Below, piece by piece: positions 27,199-36,409 of a stretch of DNA of 64,000 bases. The DNA is from DATBVX01 sp963724625. GTDB taxonomy: Bacteria; Pseudomonadota; Gammaproteobacteria; Steroidobacterales; Steroidobacteraceae. The stretch covers positions 372,001-436,000 of the forward strand of contig CAVRVO010000017.1 in assembly GCA_963724625.1 (NCBI GenBank). Direction: 5' to 3'. The notes under the pieces were generated by a model that worked only from the letters and a program-made list of their open reading frames with translations, did no database searches and was not told the origin of the DNA. The translations under genes were made by a program, and so were the position numbers. How positions within the stretch are numbered: position 1 is the stretch's first letter; each line of letters opens with the position of its first letter.

Positions 27199-27735
27199 CT
27201 AGGACGCGAGCGGAGCGGGCCGCTCACTCAGAATTCTCTGCACGTCCTCTGCCACGGACTGAACGCGCCGTCCGTCCGTAGAGACCGTGATGTCGGCAAT
27301 CTCAACGTACAGGGGCTCCCGCTCCTGCATCAGCTCATCGAGGCGCGCCTGCGGGTCAGTATTGAGCAGCAGGGGCCGGTGCCGGCCCTGTCGCGTGCGC
27401 TCCATCTGCTGGCGCACTGAAGTCTGCAGGTAGACCACGCAACCGCGCGCCGCGAGGGCCTGGCGGTTGTCCGGTCGCAGAACCGCCCCACCGCCGGTGG
27501 CGAGCACGATGGGCTCCAGCTGGGTGAGCTGTTCGATGACCTCGTGCTCGCGGGCGCGAAAACCGCCTTCGCCCTCCTTCTCGAAGATAAACGCTATATC
27601 GACGCCGGTGCGGGCCTCGATTTCGGAGTCGCTGTCGTGGAAGGGAAACTTCAGAGCGCGGGCCAGGTGCCTGCCGACGGCGGTCTTGCCCGAGCCCATC
27701 GGTCCGATGAGGAAAATGTTGCGTTTCGTGAGCAT
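27199..27735 (-). CDS. aroK: Shikimate kinase
   Basis: A 178-residue kinase that phosphorylates shikimate at the 3-OH. It has the P-loop GPMGSGKTAVG, the DSD shikimate-binding residues in FHDSDSEIE, FRxRE-type contacts in FRAREHEVI, and VLATGGGAVLR. The start ATG at 27735 (MLTKRN) is preferred over an upstream in-frame codon. It lies downstream of pilQ on the same strand with a terminator-like hairpin between them. Confidence 0.95.
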   Translation of the reverse strand: MLTKRNIFLIGPMGSGKTAVGRHLARALKFPFHDSDSEIEARTGVDIAFIFEKEGEGGFRAREHEVIEQLTQLEPIVLATGGGAVLRPDNRQALAARGCVVYLQTSVRQQMERTRQGRHRPLLLNTDPQARLDELMQEREPLYVEIADITVSTDGRRVQSVAEDVQRILSERPAPLAS

Positions 27736-27743
27736 CAAAAGCA

Positions 27744-27768
27744 CGCGGCCGCTGGTGAAGCGGCCGCG
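27744..27768 (-). terminator. Hairpin between pilQ and aroK
   Basis: CGCGGCCGC (27744-27752) and GCGGCCGCG (27760-27768) form a perfect 9-bp stem with a 7-base loop. On the minus strand it is followed by TGCTTTTG, a short T-run. It lies after the pilQ stop and overlaps the aroK leader, so it may terminate pil transcripts or attenuate read-through into aroK. Confidence 0.65.
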
Positions 27769-27797
27769 TATTATCCCTCAGCTTCCGACGCGTGGCG

Positions 27798-30008
27798 TCA
27801 GTAGAGGTTTGCGCCCTCGCGCAGGATCCGCGGCGTAATGAAGATCAGGAGCTCGTCCTTGTTCTCGGTCTTGCTCTTGCTCTTGAACAGCACGCCAAGG
27901 CCCGGGATGTCACCCAGCCAAGGCACCTTGTTTTCGGTCTCGCGGAATTCCGTCTCCATGATGCCGCCGAGCACCACCGTCTGACCATCGTTGACCAGGA
28001 CCTGTGTGACGATTTCGCGCGTGTCGATGGAGGGCACGTTGACGCCGAACGAGGTGACAATCACCTGGCCCACGCTGTCCTTGCTGACGGTGAGATCCAT
28101 GATGATGCGGTTGTCCGGCGTGATCTGTGGGGTGACCTTCAATGCGAGCACTGCCTTCTTGAACTGAATCGTGGTCGCACCGCTCGAGGAAGCTTCCTGG
28201 TACGGAATCTCCGTACCCTGCTCGATGATCGCTTCGCGCTGGTTTGCCGTCACCACGCGCGGCGCCGACACGATCTGGCCGCGTCCTTCGGCCTGTGCCG
28301 CCGACAGCTCCAGATCCACTATGAAGTCCGAGTCGAGCAGCGTAAGTGCGATTCGGCCCGCTGGGTTGGCCACCGGCAGATTGACCATGTAGCGGTCATT
28401 GACGTTCGGCAAGCTGACGGCCGGCGGCGTACCGCCCGGCGCGTTGTTGTTGTTCGGCTGCAGGACGATGTCATCGTCCTCGCGGCCGACACCGCTACTG
28501 GAAACAACTCCCGCCGAGTTCGTGCCACCGAACCCGAGGCTCTGCTGATCGCCGATCGCGGTCGCGCCGAAACGCACGCCGAGATTGCGCGAGAAGTCAT
28601 CGTTGGCTACGACGATACGCGCCTCGATCAGCACCTGCCGGATTGGAATGTCCAGCGTCGACACCAGGCGCCGAATGTCTTGCAGACGATCCGCCGTGTC
28701 CTGAACCAGCAGGGTGTTGGTACGTTCATCGATGCTGACGTTGCCGCGGGCGGACAGCAGCGAATTGTTGCCGCCCGAGGACTTGATCAGTCCGGCAAGA
28801 TCTCCCGCCTTGGCATAGTTGACCTGTACGTATTCAGTGCGCAGTGGAGCGAGTTCCTGCAGATCTTTGCGGGCCGCAAGCTCCGCTTTTTCACGCGCGG
28901 CGAGTTCCTCGGTCGGCGCCACGATGATCACGTTGCCTTCGCGACGCTTGTCGAGGCCCTTGGTGCGCAGAACGATGTCGAGCGCCTGATCCCAGGGCAC
29001 GTTCTGCAGGCGCAGGGTGACGTTACCCTGCACCGAGTCACTGACCACGATGTTCTGCCCGCTGGTATCCGCCAGCAGCTGCAGCACGGCGCGCGTTTCG
29101 ATGTCCTGGAAGTTGAGCGTCAGCCGCTCACCGGTGTAGTCCTTCTTCTCCTGGGCGGATGCCGTGGAGCGAACGGCCGGCTTGACCTCGATCGTGTATT
29201 GATTGTCCGTCTGGTAAGCCAGCTGCTCGAAATCACCCGTCGCGGAGATCACCAGGCGCGAGCTGTCGCTGACCTTGAGGGCATCTACGTTCTGGACCGG
29301 TGTGGCGAAATCGGTGACATCAAAACGCTTCATCAACTCCGTGGGCAACGATGCACCCGCAAAATCCACCACGATCTGCGTGCCCTGCTGGCGCAGGTTG
29401 ACTGGAGTGTGCGGATCGCTCAGATCCACGATGACCCGGCCGGCACCGTCGGGCGCGCGGCGAAAATCGATGTTGCGAATGCTGCGCGGACCACTCGCCG
29501 CGGCACTGCGGCTCGGGGCTGCACCACCGCCGGACGCAGCCGGTGCGGCTGCCGCAGCGGCCTGCTGCGTGCCACCGACCATGACCACGATGCTGTTGCC
29601 CTCGACTCGCGTTTGATAGGGCATCAGCGTATCGAGATTGAGCACCAGGCGCGTGCGCCCGCCCGCCTCGGCCGCGAGGATCGTGTCGACACCACCCGAC
29701 TTGACGTCGATGCGCCGGTTCTGCAACGCCAGGCCTGTATTGGGCAGGTCCAGGGCGATGCGCGCCGGGCGGTCGATCGTGAAGCTGAGAGGCTCAGGTG
29801 CGGGCCCGTTCAGGCGCAGCCTGAGCTGCAGCTGCTGACCCGGCAGGGTTTGGACGTCGATCGCCTGCAGCTTCAAGCCCTCAGCGGGCTGTGCGGCCGC
29901 GAGACCAGGCAGCGCAGCGATGGTCGCGAACGCAGCCACCAAGGCGGCGCCGAGTCCGTTGCGGATACCTGCTCCCAGAGCGAGCCAAAGCCGATTCATC
30001 CCACTCAT
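27798..30008 (-). CDS. pilQ: Type IV pilus outer-membrane secretin PilQ
   Basis: A 736-residue secretin that forms the outer-membrane pore for type IV pili. After a signal sequence there are two AMIN-type peptidoglycan-binding domains (residues ~40-270), a secretin/TonB short N-terminal domain (NFQDIETRAVLQLLADTSGQNIV), an N1 domain (AKAGDLAGLIKSSGGNNS), and the secretin core with VPWLGDIPGLGVLFKSK near the end. It is the last gene of pilMNOPQ, 21 bases after pilP. Confidence 0.96.
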   Translation of the reverse strand: MSGMNRLWLALGAGIRNGLGAALVAAFATIAALPGLAAAQPAEGLKLQAIDVQTLPGQQLQLRLRLNGPAPEPLSFTIDRPARIALDLPNTGLALQNRRIDVKSGGVDTILAAEAGGRTRLVLNLDTLMPYQTRVEGNSIVVMVGGTQQAAAAAAPAASGGGAAPSRSAAASGPRSIRNIDFRRAPDGAGRVIVDLSDPHTPVNLRQQGTQIVVDFAGASLPTELMKRFDVTDFATPVQNVDALKVSDSSRLVISATGDFEQLAYQTDNQYTIEVKPAVRSTASAQEKKDYTGERLTLNFQDIETRAVLQLLADTSGQNIVVSDSVQGNVTLRLQNVPWDQALDIVLRTKGLDKRREGNVIIVAPTEELAAREKAELAARKDLQELAPLRTEYVQVNYAKAGDLAGLIKSSGGNNSLLSARGNVSIDERTNTLLVQDTADRLQDIRRLVSTLDIPIRQVLIEARIVVANDDFSRNLGVRFGATAIGDQQSLGFGGTNSAGVVSSSGVGREDDDIVLQPNNNNAPGGTPPAVSLPNVNDRYMVNLPVANPAGRIALTLLDSDFIVDLELSAAQAEGRGQIVSAPRVVTANQREAIIEQGTEIPYQEASSSGATTIQFKKAVLALKVTPQITPDNRIIMDLTVSKDSVGQVIVTSFGVNVPSIDTREIVTQVLVNDGQTVVLGGIMETEFRETENKVPWLGDIPGLGVLFKSKSKTENKDELLIFITPRILREGANLY

Positions 30009-30029
30009 TTGCTTGTGCTCCCTTACAGA

Positions 30030-30584
30030 TCAGTCTTTCAGGCCCAAGGCAGCCGGCCGCTCCATGTAGCCGCCCATGCCGTCCGGAACGATCTCAACTA
30101 ACGTAATCTTGGCGTCGGATATCGAAACGATCTTGCCGTCGTTCTGACCGACGTACTGACCAGGCAGAACGCGATGCACCAAACCATCTTTGGTCTGCAC
30201 CAGGCCGAACTGCCGGCCTTCGAGCTTCAGGGTGCCTACCATCTTCAGCGTGTCGAGCGAGAACTGCTCGAGGAACTCACGATTGCGCTTGGTATCGGGA
30301 CGCACGCCGACGCCCGCGGCAACTGGTGCCGCCGGGGCAAACGGCGAACGCAGGTCGGCGTCGCTGTACGCGTAGGTTTCGTACGGTTTCACTTCCGGCA
30401 GCGGCTCGATGCGCCCACCAGGACGCTGCTTGACCTCGGCGAGCCAGCGCTGCAGGTCATCCTGGCCGCTCGAGCATCCGCCGAGCAGCGCCACGCCCAC
30501 CAGGGCCAGGACCGACAGTGCGCCTTTCATGATCAGGTCACGCATACGGCTCTCTCTTGCGTCTCCGAGTGCTGCCGTGCTCAT
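30030..30584 (-). CDS. pilP: Type IV pilus inner-membrane lipoprotein PilP
   Basis: A pilus alignment-complex lipoprotein that links PilN/PilO to the secretin PilQ. The lipobox LLGGCSS anchors it, followed by the disordered linker and the beta domain (LKMVGTLKLEGRQFGLVQTKDGLVHRVLPGQYVGQNDGK in two parts around residues 115-155). The ATG at 30584 overlaps the pilO stop by 4 nt (ATGA). An internal ATG at 30545 (MRDLIMKGALS) gives a more typical signal length, so either start is possible. Confidence 0.94.
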   Translation of the reverse strand: MSTAALGDARESRMRDLIMKGALSVLALVGVALLGGCSSGQDDLQRWLAEVKQRPGGRIEPLPEVKPYETYAYSDADLRSPFAPAAPVAAGVGVRPDTKRNREFLEQFSLDTLKMVGTLKLEGRQFGLVQTKDGLVHRVLPGQYVGQNDGKIVSISDAKITLVEIVPDGMGGYMERPAALGLKD

Positions 30585-31225
30585 GTCTTCTTGCCCGCCG
30601 CGTTGGCGGCCTTGGCCGCATCACCCTTGTCCTCGTCTTCTTCGAGGTAGCGGTAGGTCTTGGCGGTGACGTCGAGCACCAGTTGGTCGAGAGAGTCCTT
30701 GCTCTCGGGCTTGATCTCGATGTCGTGCAACGTGACGATGCGTGGCAGCGCGGCGATGCCGCTCACGAAATTGCCGAGCTGGTGATAGCTGCCCGTCAGG
30801 CGGATCTTGATCGGTAGCTCGGCATAGAAATCTCTGCGCACTTCGCCCGCCGGCTGAAACAGTTTCTCCTGCAGGCCCGCGGCCAGGCCGGTCTGCGAAA
30901 TATCAACCAGCAGGCTCGGCACTTCGGTCTTGCCGGGGAGCTGGCGCAGCATGGCGCCGAACGAGCGCTCCATATCCTTGAGCTGCTCCTTGTACGCTTC
31001 GAAGTTGGCGGCCTTGCGCTGCTTCTGTTCAAAGGTCTGGCGCAGCTCCTGCTCTTCCTGCTGTGCACGCAGCAGCTCGGGCCGCTGGTTCTGCCACACG
31101 AAGTAGTAGGCCGCAAACAGCGCGACCACCAGGAAAATGACGCCGATGAGGCCCCAACGAAATGCGCCCGGCCAGCGGCCGATGTCACGCTTGTCGAGGT
31201 TGCGGAGTTCTTCGAGAAGGTTCAT
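30581..31225 (-). CDS. pilO: Type IV pilus alignment protein PilO
   Basis: A 214-residue inner-membrane protein with a short cytoplasmic tail, one TM helix (FRWGLIGVIFLVVALFAAYYF, residues ~23-43), a coiled coil and a periplasmic ferredoxin-like domain (LLVDISQTGLAAGLQ). It dimerises with PilN to transmit signals between PilM and PilP/PilQ. It overlaps pilN by 4 nt and pilP by 4 nt. The C-terminus is Lys/Asp-rich (EEDEDKGDAAKAANAAGKKT). Confidence 0.95.
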   Translation of the reverse strand: MNLLEELRNLDKRDIGRWPGAFRWGLIGVIFLVVALFAAYYFVWQNQRPELLRAQQEEQELRQTFEQKQRKAANFEAYKEQLKDMERSFGAMLRQLPGKTEVPSLLVDISQTGLAAGLQEKLFQPAGEVRRDFYAELPIKIRLTGSYHQLGNFVSGIAALPRIVTLHDIEIKPESKDSLDQLVLDVTAKTYRYLEEDEDKGDAAKAANAAGKKT

Positions 31226-31782
31226 TGCTCCTCCCCGGGAAGTTGCACGCCGACCTGGTCGGCGAACAGCGTGAACTCACTGCCGAGTGCCGCATCCTTC
31301 TTCGTCTCGACCACCTCGAGTTCGGGCTTGTCCAGCCACTCCGAGTCATCGATGTTGCGCATGAATGCCGACACCCGGGTGCTGGACTGCGCCATGCCCT
31401 TGAGCTCGAGGCGCTTCTCGGACTGCTTCACGGAGGTGAGGTAGACACCGTCGGGGAGCGTCCGCACCAGCTGATCGAAGAGATGCACGACCTCGGGACG
31501 CGAGCGCTGCAGCTTCTGGATGATGTCCATGCGCGCGATCAGGCGCTGCTTCTGATTCTCGAGGCCAAGAATCTCGGTAATCTGTTTGTCGAGCTTGACG
31601 ATCTCGTCCTTCAGCAGCTGATTCTTCTCATTCTGCTGGTCGATCCGGTTGGACATGACGAGCGACAGCAGCAGTGCGACGGCGCCGGCGGCCACCACTG
31701 CGCCGATCGCAGCAAATGCAAATTCGCGCTGGCGCTTCTTGCGCTCTTCGGCGCGCCACGGCAGTAGGTTAATTCTTGGCAT
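31222..31782 (-). CDS. pilN: Type IV pilus alignment protein PilN
   Basis: A 186-residue bitopic membrane protein. The N-terminus MPRINLLPWRAEERK is the conserved PilM-binding peptide (INLLPWR), followed by one TM helix and a periplasmic coiled coil plus fold related to PilO. ATG 31782 overlaps the pilM stop as TGATG, the usual coupling in this operon. Confidence 0.96.
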   Translation of the reverse strand: MPRINLLPWRAEERKKRQREFAFAAIGAVVAAGAVALLLSLVMSNRIDQQNEKNQLLKDEIVKLDKQITEILGLENQKQRLIARMDIIQKLQRSRPEVVHLFDQLVRTLPDGVYLTSVKQSEKRLELKGMAQSSTRVSAFMRNIDDSEWLDKPELEVVETKKDAALGSEFTLFADQVGVQLPGEEQ

Positions 31783-32843
31783 CAGTCGAAGCTCCGCAAT
31801 GCGAGCCCACAAGCGGTGAGCAACGCGGTGGCGTCCTTCTTTACCGCCTGCGCCTTGGCGCGGGAGGACAGTTTCATCTGGCCGAGAGGATCGCCGCGCT
31901 CAGCAGGAATTCCAACCCGGCTCGCGATCACGTCGTCGACGCCGGCGATGTTGGCGCAGCCGCCGCACACCAGGATTTTCTCGGGCTGTTCGCGGCCGCT
32001 GCCAGAAGCGAGGTAAAACTGCAGCGAGCGGCTGACCTGCTGCGTCATGTCATCGATGAACGGATCGAGCACTTCGGGCTGGTAGTTGCTCGGCAGGCCG
32101 CCTTCTTTCTTGGCGCGACCAGCTTCCTCCATCGAGAGTCCGTACGTACGCATGATCTCCTCAGTGAGCTGCTGCCCACCGAAGGCGAAATCGCGCGTGT
32201 AGATGACTTTCAGATCCCTCAGGACACTGAAGGTTGTGCTGCTCGCACCGAAATCGATGACCGCCATCGTGCGATCGATTCCACCGTCGGGCATCTGGTG
32301 CACGAGCAGTTTGCAGGCATTCTCCAACGCGAAGGCCTCAACATCCACGATGCGGGCGGTGAGACCGGCTGCCTGAACGGCTGCGACGCGTTGCTCGACA
32401 TTCTCGGTGCGCGTGGCGACAAGCAGCACGTCGAGCATGTCGGGGTCCTTCTCCGACGGGCCGATGCGCTGGAAGTCATAGCTGACTTCCTCCATCGGAA
32501 ACGGAATGTACTGATCGGCCTGCATCTCGACCTGGCCTTCCAGCTCATTCTCGCCGAGTGTCTTCGGCATCTGGATGACCTTGGTGATCGCAGCATCGCC
32601 GCTGATCGCAATCGCGGCTTCACGGCTCTTCGCGCCGGAACGTTTCACCGCGCGCCGTATGGCTTCGCCAACAGCGTCCGCATCGACGATCGCCTTTTCG
32701 TTGATCGCGTTGTGCGGAGTCGGCTCAGCTGCGTACGACTCAACGCGATGCTGCCCACCGCTCATGCTGAGCTCGATGAGCTTCACCGAGGAGGTCGTTA
32801 TGTCGAGGCCCAGTAGCGGGCGATACTTCGGACCAAACAGCAC
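31782..32843 (-). CDS. pilM: Type IV pilus assembly ATPase-like protein PilM
   Basis: A 353-residue cytoplasmic actin/FtsA-like protein that binds ATP and the PilN peptide. Actin-fold signatures include LLGLDITTSSVKLIEL at the start, MAVIDFGASSTTFSVL in the middle and ILVCGGCANIAGVDD near the end. First gene of pilMNOPQ; it is divergent from mrcA, with a 451-base spacer. Confidence 0.96.
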   Translation of the reverse strand: MLFGPKYRPLLGLDITTSSVKLIELSMSGGQHRVESYAAEPTPHNAINEKAIVDADAVGEAIRRAVKRSGAKSREAAIAISGDAAITKVIQMPKTLGENELEGQVEMQADQYIPFPMEEVSYDFQRIGPSEKDPDMLDVLLVATRTENVEQRVAAVQAAGLTARIVDVEAFALENACKLLVHQMPDGGIDRTMAVIDFGASSTTFSVLRDLKVIYTRDFAFGGQQLTEEIMRTYGLSMEEAGRAKKEGGLPSNYQPEVLDPFIDDMTQQVSRSLQFYLASGSGREQPEKILVCGGCANIAGVDDVIASRVGIPAERGDPLGQMKLSSRAKAQAVKKDATALLTACGLALRSFD

Positions 32844-33294
32844 GGCAATTTCCCTTGTTGATTCAGCGTATTAAGTGGCCAAACGCAAATCCGGGAGCGC
32901 AAAAAAGCGGGCAAAGTTATAACAGTGAACTGTTAAATCGAGCGTGACTACATTCACACAATGACCGCGCAATCTCGATTCCGCGACGCCGGTCGATGCT
33001 CTGACAACCGTGCAGCATCGATCACAAACGCAACATACTTAACTTATCGGCCCTGGTCCGAACGCAAAGCCGCAGCGGCGGGAGATTGGCCGGCGGAACG
33101 TCTCAAGCCAGCCGGAACGAATGCTTGGTGAATTGGCCGAAAAAAATCCGATACTTTTTCGTCCGGCTTTCACGTTATCGTCAGTCAGATCCCGTTGACC
33201 GGTGGCTCTTGGTTCGCTCTAGAGTCAGCCCCCCTGATCTCAAGGTAATATGCATAACTGTCTTCGCTAAAGCAAGAACTTAGGGTTCCTTCCT
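32844..33294. other. Divergent promoter region between pilM and mrcA
   Basis: 451 non-coding bases between pilMNOPQ (minus) and mrcA (plus), AT-richer than its surroundings. It holds a TAACAGT/ACTGTTA palindrome (annotated separately) and an imperfect hairpin at about 33137-33168 (GCCGAAAAAAAT...CTTTTTCGTCCGGC). A TAATAT at about 33245 is a possible -10 element for mrcA. No convincing coding frame or RNA gene is seen. Confidence 0.5.
32920..32935. promoter_or_regulatory. Palindromic candidate operator TAACAGT-GA-ACTGTTA
   Basis: Seven-base arms are perfect inverted repeats around a 2-base centre, 77 bases upstream of pilM and about 360 bases upstream of mrcA. The AT-rich arms stand out in this GC-rich genome. 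This is a candidate site for a dimeric regulator or nucleoid protein; the regulator is unknown. Confidence 0.45.
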
Positions 33295-35751
33295 GTGAAT
33301 CAACGTTACCTCCGCAGCGCCTTCTCCGTCTTCGCAACTCTGCTGCTGACGACTGCGGCTCTGGGCTATGCGGCGCTCTGCAGCTATGTGTTCCTGGCCC
33401 CGGCGATACCGGACGTCGGGACCCTGCGCGATGTGCGATTGCAGGTGCCGCTCAGGGTGTTCAGTCGCGACGGCCGCCTGATCGCCCAGATCGGCGAATA
33501 CCGGCGCATACCCGCCTCGTACGAAGACATCCCGTTGCGAGTCCAGCAGGCCTTCCTGGCTGCCGAGGATGATCGCTTCTTCAAGCATCACGGCGTCGAT
33601 TACGCCGGGCTGTTGCGGGCGACCTTCGTCAATCTGCTCTCCGGCCAGCCGAGCCAGGGTGGTGGCACTATCACCATGCAGCTCGCGCGCAACATGTTCC
33701 TGACTCCGGAACGCCGCTTCGACCGCAAGCTGAAAGAGATCTTCCTGTCCTTTCGCATCGAGCATGAGTTCACCAAGCCTGAGATCCTGACTCTATATCT
33801 GAACAAGATCTTCCTCGGGCAGCGCGCCTACGGCGTGTCGGCCGCGGCCGAGGTGTATTTCGGGAAGTCGCTCGACCAATTGACGCTCGCAGAGACGGCA
33901 ACCATCGCCGGACTGCCGCGCGCGCCGTCCCGTGACAATCCGGTCGCAAACGCGGAGCGTGCGAAGCTGCGTCGCCTGTACGTCTTGCGGCGCATGCTCG
34001 AAGTCGGGCAGATCGATCGCAACGAGTACGAAGCGGCGAGCGCGGCACCCATGGAATCCGTGCTCCATGGACCGGCCACCGAAGTGGAAGCGCCCTACGT
34101 CGCGGAAATGGCGCGTGCGGATCTCTTCAACCGGCTGGGCGAGGACACTTACACGGCGGGCTTTCGTGTCTTCACGACCATCGACAGTCGTCTGCAGCAG
34201 GCGGCGAATTCCGCATTACGGCTGGGTCTGATCGAATACGACCGGCGGCACGGATATCGCGGACCGATCGCGCGCGTGCCGATCGTCCCCGGCAAGCCGC
34301 CCGCTGAGTTGCTGACGACGCTGGAAGAGCATGCCGCCATCAACGTGCTGCAACCGGCTCTGGTCGTAGACGTTGCCGAGCGCGCGGCGCGTGTCGTGCT
34401 CAAGGATGGACGCTCGGCACAGATCGATTGGCCGGGAATCGCCTGGGCACGCGCCGCGGCAGACAGTGGCGTCGGCCCGGAGCCGAAGCGTGCGAGCGAT
34501 GTACTCGCGGTCGGCGACATCGTGTATGTCATCCGCACCGGCAACACCGCCCAGCTCGCCCAGTTGCCCGCGGCACAGGGCGCGCTGGTGGCGGAAGATC
34601 CGCGCGACGGTGCCATCGTGGCGCTCGATGGCGGCTTCGATTTCTTTGTCAGCAAGTTCAACCGTGTGATGCAGGCGAGGCGGCAACCCGGGTCGGCCTT
34701 CAAACCATTTATCTATTCCGCAGCGCTGGAAAACGGCTTCACTCCGTCCTCGATCGTCATGGATGCGCCGGTCGTCTTCGAAGACACCGCTGCCGAAGAT
34801 ACCTGGCGACCGGAAAACAGCACGGGCGAGTTCTATGGGCCCACCCGCCTGCGCGAGGCACTGGTCCGCTCACGAAATCTCGTCTCCGTGCGGTTGATGC
34901 GTGCAATGGGTATTGCTTACACGATGGACTACCTGCAGCGCTTCGGCTTTCAGCGCGCGGCCCTGCCCGACGATTTGACCCTGGCCCTGGGGAGCCTTCA
35001 GCTCACGCCAGCCGAGCTCGCCGCGGGATTCGCGACCTTCGCGAACGGCGGGTTCCACGTGCAACCGTACTATCTGGAGCGCATCGAAGATGCCTACGGC
35101 AAAGCGCTCTTTAACGCCGCGCCGGCGATGGCTTGCAGTGATTGCGCCATCGAGGCGGCCCAGCTACGACTGCCGAGCGGTGGTAGCGCAGAGGCGCTTG
35201 AGATCGCCGATGCGATTCGCGGCGGGCGCGGCAAACTGCCGACAGCGCAGGTCGCGCCGCGCGCCATCAGCAGTCAGAACGCGTATCTGCTGACTGACAT
35301 GATGCGAGACGTGATCCGTCGCGGCACCGGGCGGCGCGCGCTCGCTCTGGGGCGCGATGACCTTGCGGGTAAGACGGGCACCACGAACGATCATCACGAC
35401 GCCTGGTTCTGCGGCTTCAATGCACGGCTGGTAGCTGCGGTGTGGGTTGGATTCGATCAGGAGGCGTCCCTCGGTCCGGGCGAGGAAGGCGGTCGCACAG
35501 CGGTTCCCGTGTGGGTGCACTTCATGCGCCAGGCATTGCGTGATACACCTGAAGCCCTGATCCCGGCTCCGGATGGTTTGGTGACCGTGAAGATTTCCCC
35601 CGAAACCGGTCTGCTGGCGAGCGCCGACGATCCGAGCGCGATGTTCGAGACCTTCATGGAGGGCCACCTGCCGGACTCCACGGATCCTTTCGCGCGCGGC
35701 CAGTCGGCAAGCCGTGACCAGCCCAAGGATTCGGATGAGCCCCTGTTCTGA
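33295..35751 (+). CDS. mrcA: Penicillin-binding protein 1A
   Basis: A bifunctional class A PBP of 818 residues. One N-terminal TM anchor is followed by the glycosyltransferase domain (EDDRFFKHHGVD with the catalytic Glu; GGGTITMQLARN), an OB-like insertion, and the transpeptidase domain with SAFK (RQPGSAFKPFIY), SRN and KTGTTN motifs. It polymerises and crosslinks peptidoglycan at the inner membrane. The start is GTG 33295 with a weak ribosome site. Its position divergent from pilMNOPQ is conserved in gammaproteobacteria. Confidence 0.96.
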   Translation: MNQRYLRSAFSVFATLLLTTAALGYAALCSYVFLAPAIPDVGTLRDVRLQVPLRVFSRDGRLIAQIGEYRRIPASYEDIPLRVQQAFLAAEDDRFFKHHGVDYAGLLRATFVNLLSGQPSQGGGTITMQLARNMFLTPERRFDRKLKEIFLSFRIEHEFTKPEILTLYLNKIFLGQRAYGVSAAAEVYFGKSLDQLTLAETATIAGLPRAPSRDNPVANAERAKLRRLYVLRRMLEVGQIDRNEYEAASAAPMESVLHGPATEVEAPYVAEMARADLFNRLGEDTYTAGFRVFTTIDSRLQQAANSALRLGLIEYDRRHGYRGPIARVPIVPGKPPAELLTTLEEHAAINVLQPALVVDVAERAARVVLKDGRSAQIDWPGIAWARAAADSGVGPEPKRASDVLAVGDIVYVIRTGNTAQLAQLPAAQGALVAEDPRDGAIVALDGGFDFFVSKFNRVMQARRQPGSAFKPFIYSAALENGFTPSSIVMDAPVVFEDTAAEDTWRPENSTGEFYGPTRLREALVRSRNLVSVRLMRAMGIAYTMDYLQRFGFQRAALPDDLTLALGSLQLTPAELAAGFATFANGGFHVQPYYLERIEDAYGKALFNAAPAMACSDCAIEAAQLRLPSGGSAEALEIADAIRGGRGKLPTAQVAPRAISSQNAYLLTDMMRDVIRRGTGRRALALGRDDLAGKTGTTNDHHDAWFCGFNARLVAAVWVGFDQEASLGPGEEGGRTAVPVWVHFMRQALRDTPEALIPAPDGLVTVKISPETGLLASADDPSAMFETFMEGHLPDSTDPFARGQSASRDQPKDSDEPLF

Positions 35752-35772
35752 AGGAACCGTGCCCAGACAACC

Positions 35773-36378
35773 GTGAGCAGAGCCGCAACCCGTGTCGAAC
35801 AGCTGCGCCGCGCAATCGCGCAGGAGGCGGCGCGCATCATGAGCGAGCACGGAATCGACGATTACCTGCTTGCCAAGCGCAAAGCGGCCGAGCGCCTGGG
35901 CGTCACCGATGGCGCCACGCTGCCAAAGAACACGGAAATCGAAGCGGCGCTGGTCGAATATCAGCGACTGTTCGCCGCCGACACGCATTTCCAGTCTCTG
36001 CACGATCAGCGCTGTGCGGCGTTGCGTGCCATGCAGCTACTGCAGGAGTTCGAACCGCGGCTCGTCGGGCCGGTTCTCGCCGGCACCGCTACCGAACATG
36101 CCGATGTGGACCTGCACTTGTTCGCGGACCGTGCCGAAGCGGTGACGCTCAAGCTCATGGACGTAGGCATTCCGCACGAGCTGATTGAACGCAGAGTAAA
36201 GATGTTCACCGATCGCAGCGTGAACTTTCCGGCTGTACGCTTCGAGGCGGGGGCTCACACCATCGATGCGACGGTTTTCCCGCGCGACGGCATTCGCCAA
36301 GCACCCTTCAGCCCGGTCGACGGCCGGCCGATGCGTCGCGCCAGCCATGCGGAACTGCGCGCCCTGATCGAAGAATAG
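35773..36378 (+). CDS. Nucleotidyltransferase-like conserved hypothetical protein
   Basis: 201 residues with a helical N-terminal half (QLRRAIAQEAARIMSEHGIDDYLLAKRKAAERLG). The C-terminal half resembles a minimal nucleotidyltransferase fold: GPVLAGTATEHADVDLHLF could carry the DxD-type metal pair and HTIDATVFP a third Asp. The first half (MSEHGIDDYLLAKRKAAERLG, in pieces) is a recurring motif of an uncharacterised family. GTG start at 35773, 21 bases after mrcA on the same strand. Substrate unknown; the fold call is tentative. Confidence 0.7.
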   Translation: MSRAATRVEQLRRAIAQEAARIMSEHGIDDYLLAKRKAAERLGVTDGATLPKNTEIEAALVEYQRLFAADTHFQSLHDQRCAALRAMQLLQEFEPRLVGPVLAGTATEHADVDLHLFADRAEAVTLKLMDVGIPHELIERRVKMFTDRSVNFPAVRFEAGAHTIDATVFPRDGIRQAPFSPVDGRPMRRASHAELRALIEE

Positions 36379-36382
36379 AAGA

Positions 36383-36405
36383 GTGCGGACGCGATGTGTC
36401 CGCAC
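36383..36405. terminator. Hairpin between convergent genes
   Basis: GTGCGGAC (36383-36390) pairs with GTCCGCAC (36398-36405) around a 7-base loop. A second small stem, GGGC...GCCC, follows and reaches the gltA stop. It lies exactly between the convergent nucleotidyltransferase-like gene and gltA and could serve both strands, although no T-run is present. Confidence 0.6.
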
Positions 36406-36409
36406 GGGC

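Noticed and set aside
26013..27227. Longer aroB starting at 27227
   Set aside because: The extra N-terminal 45 residues are Arg/Gly/Pro-rich and absent from the family; GTG 27092 gives the proper N-terminus.
27792..30101. 769-residue open frame on the plus strand opposite pilQ and pilP
   Set aside because: It is the antisense shadow of clear pilQ sequence; it is rich in Arg/His/Gln runs with no domain, typical of the reverse frame of a GC-rich gene.
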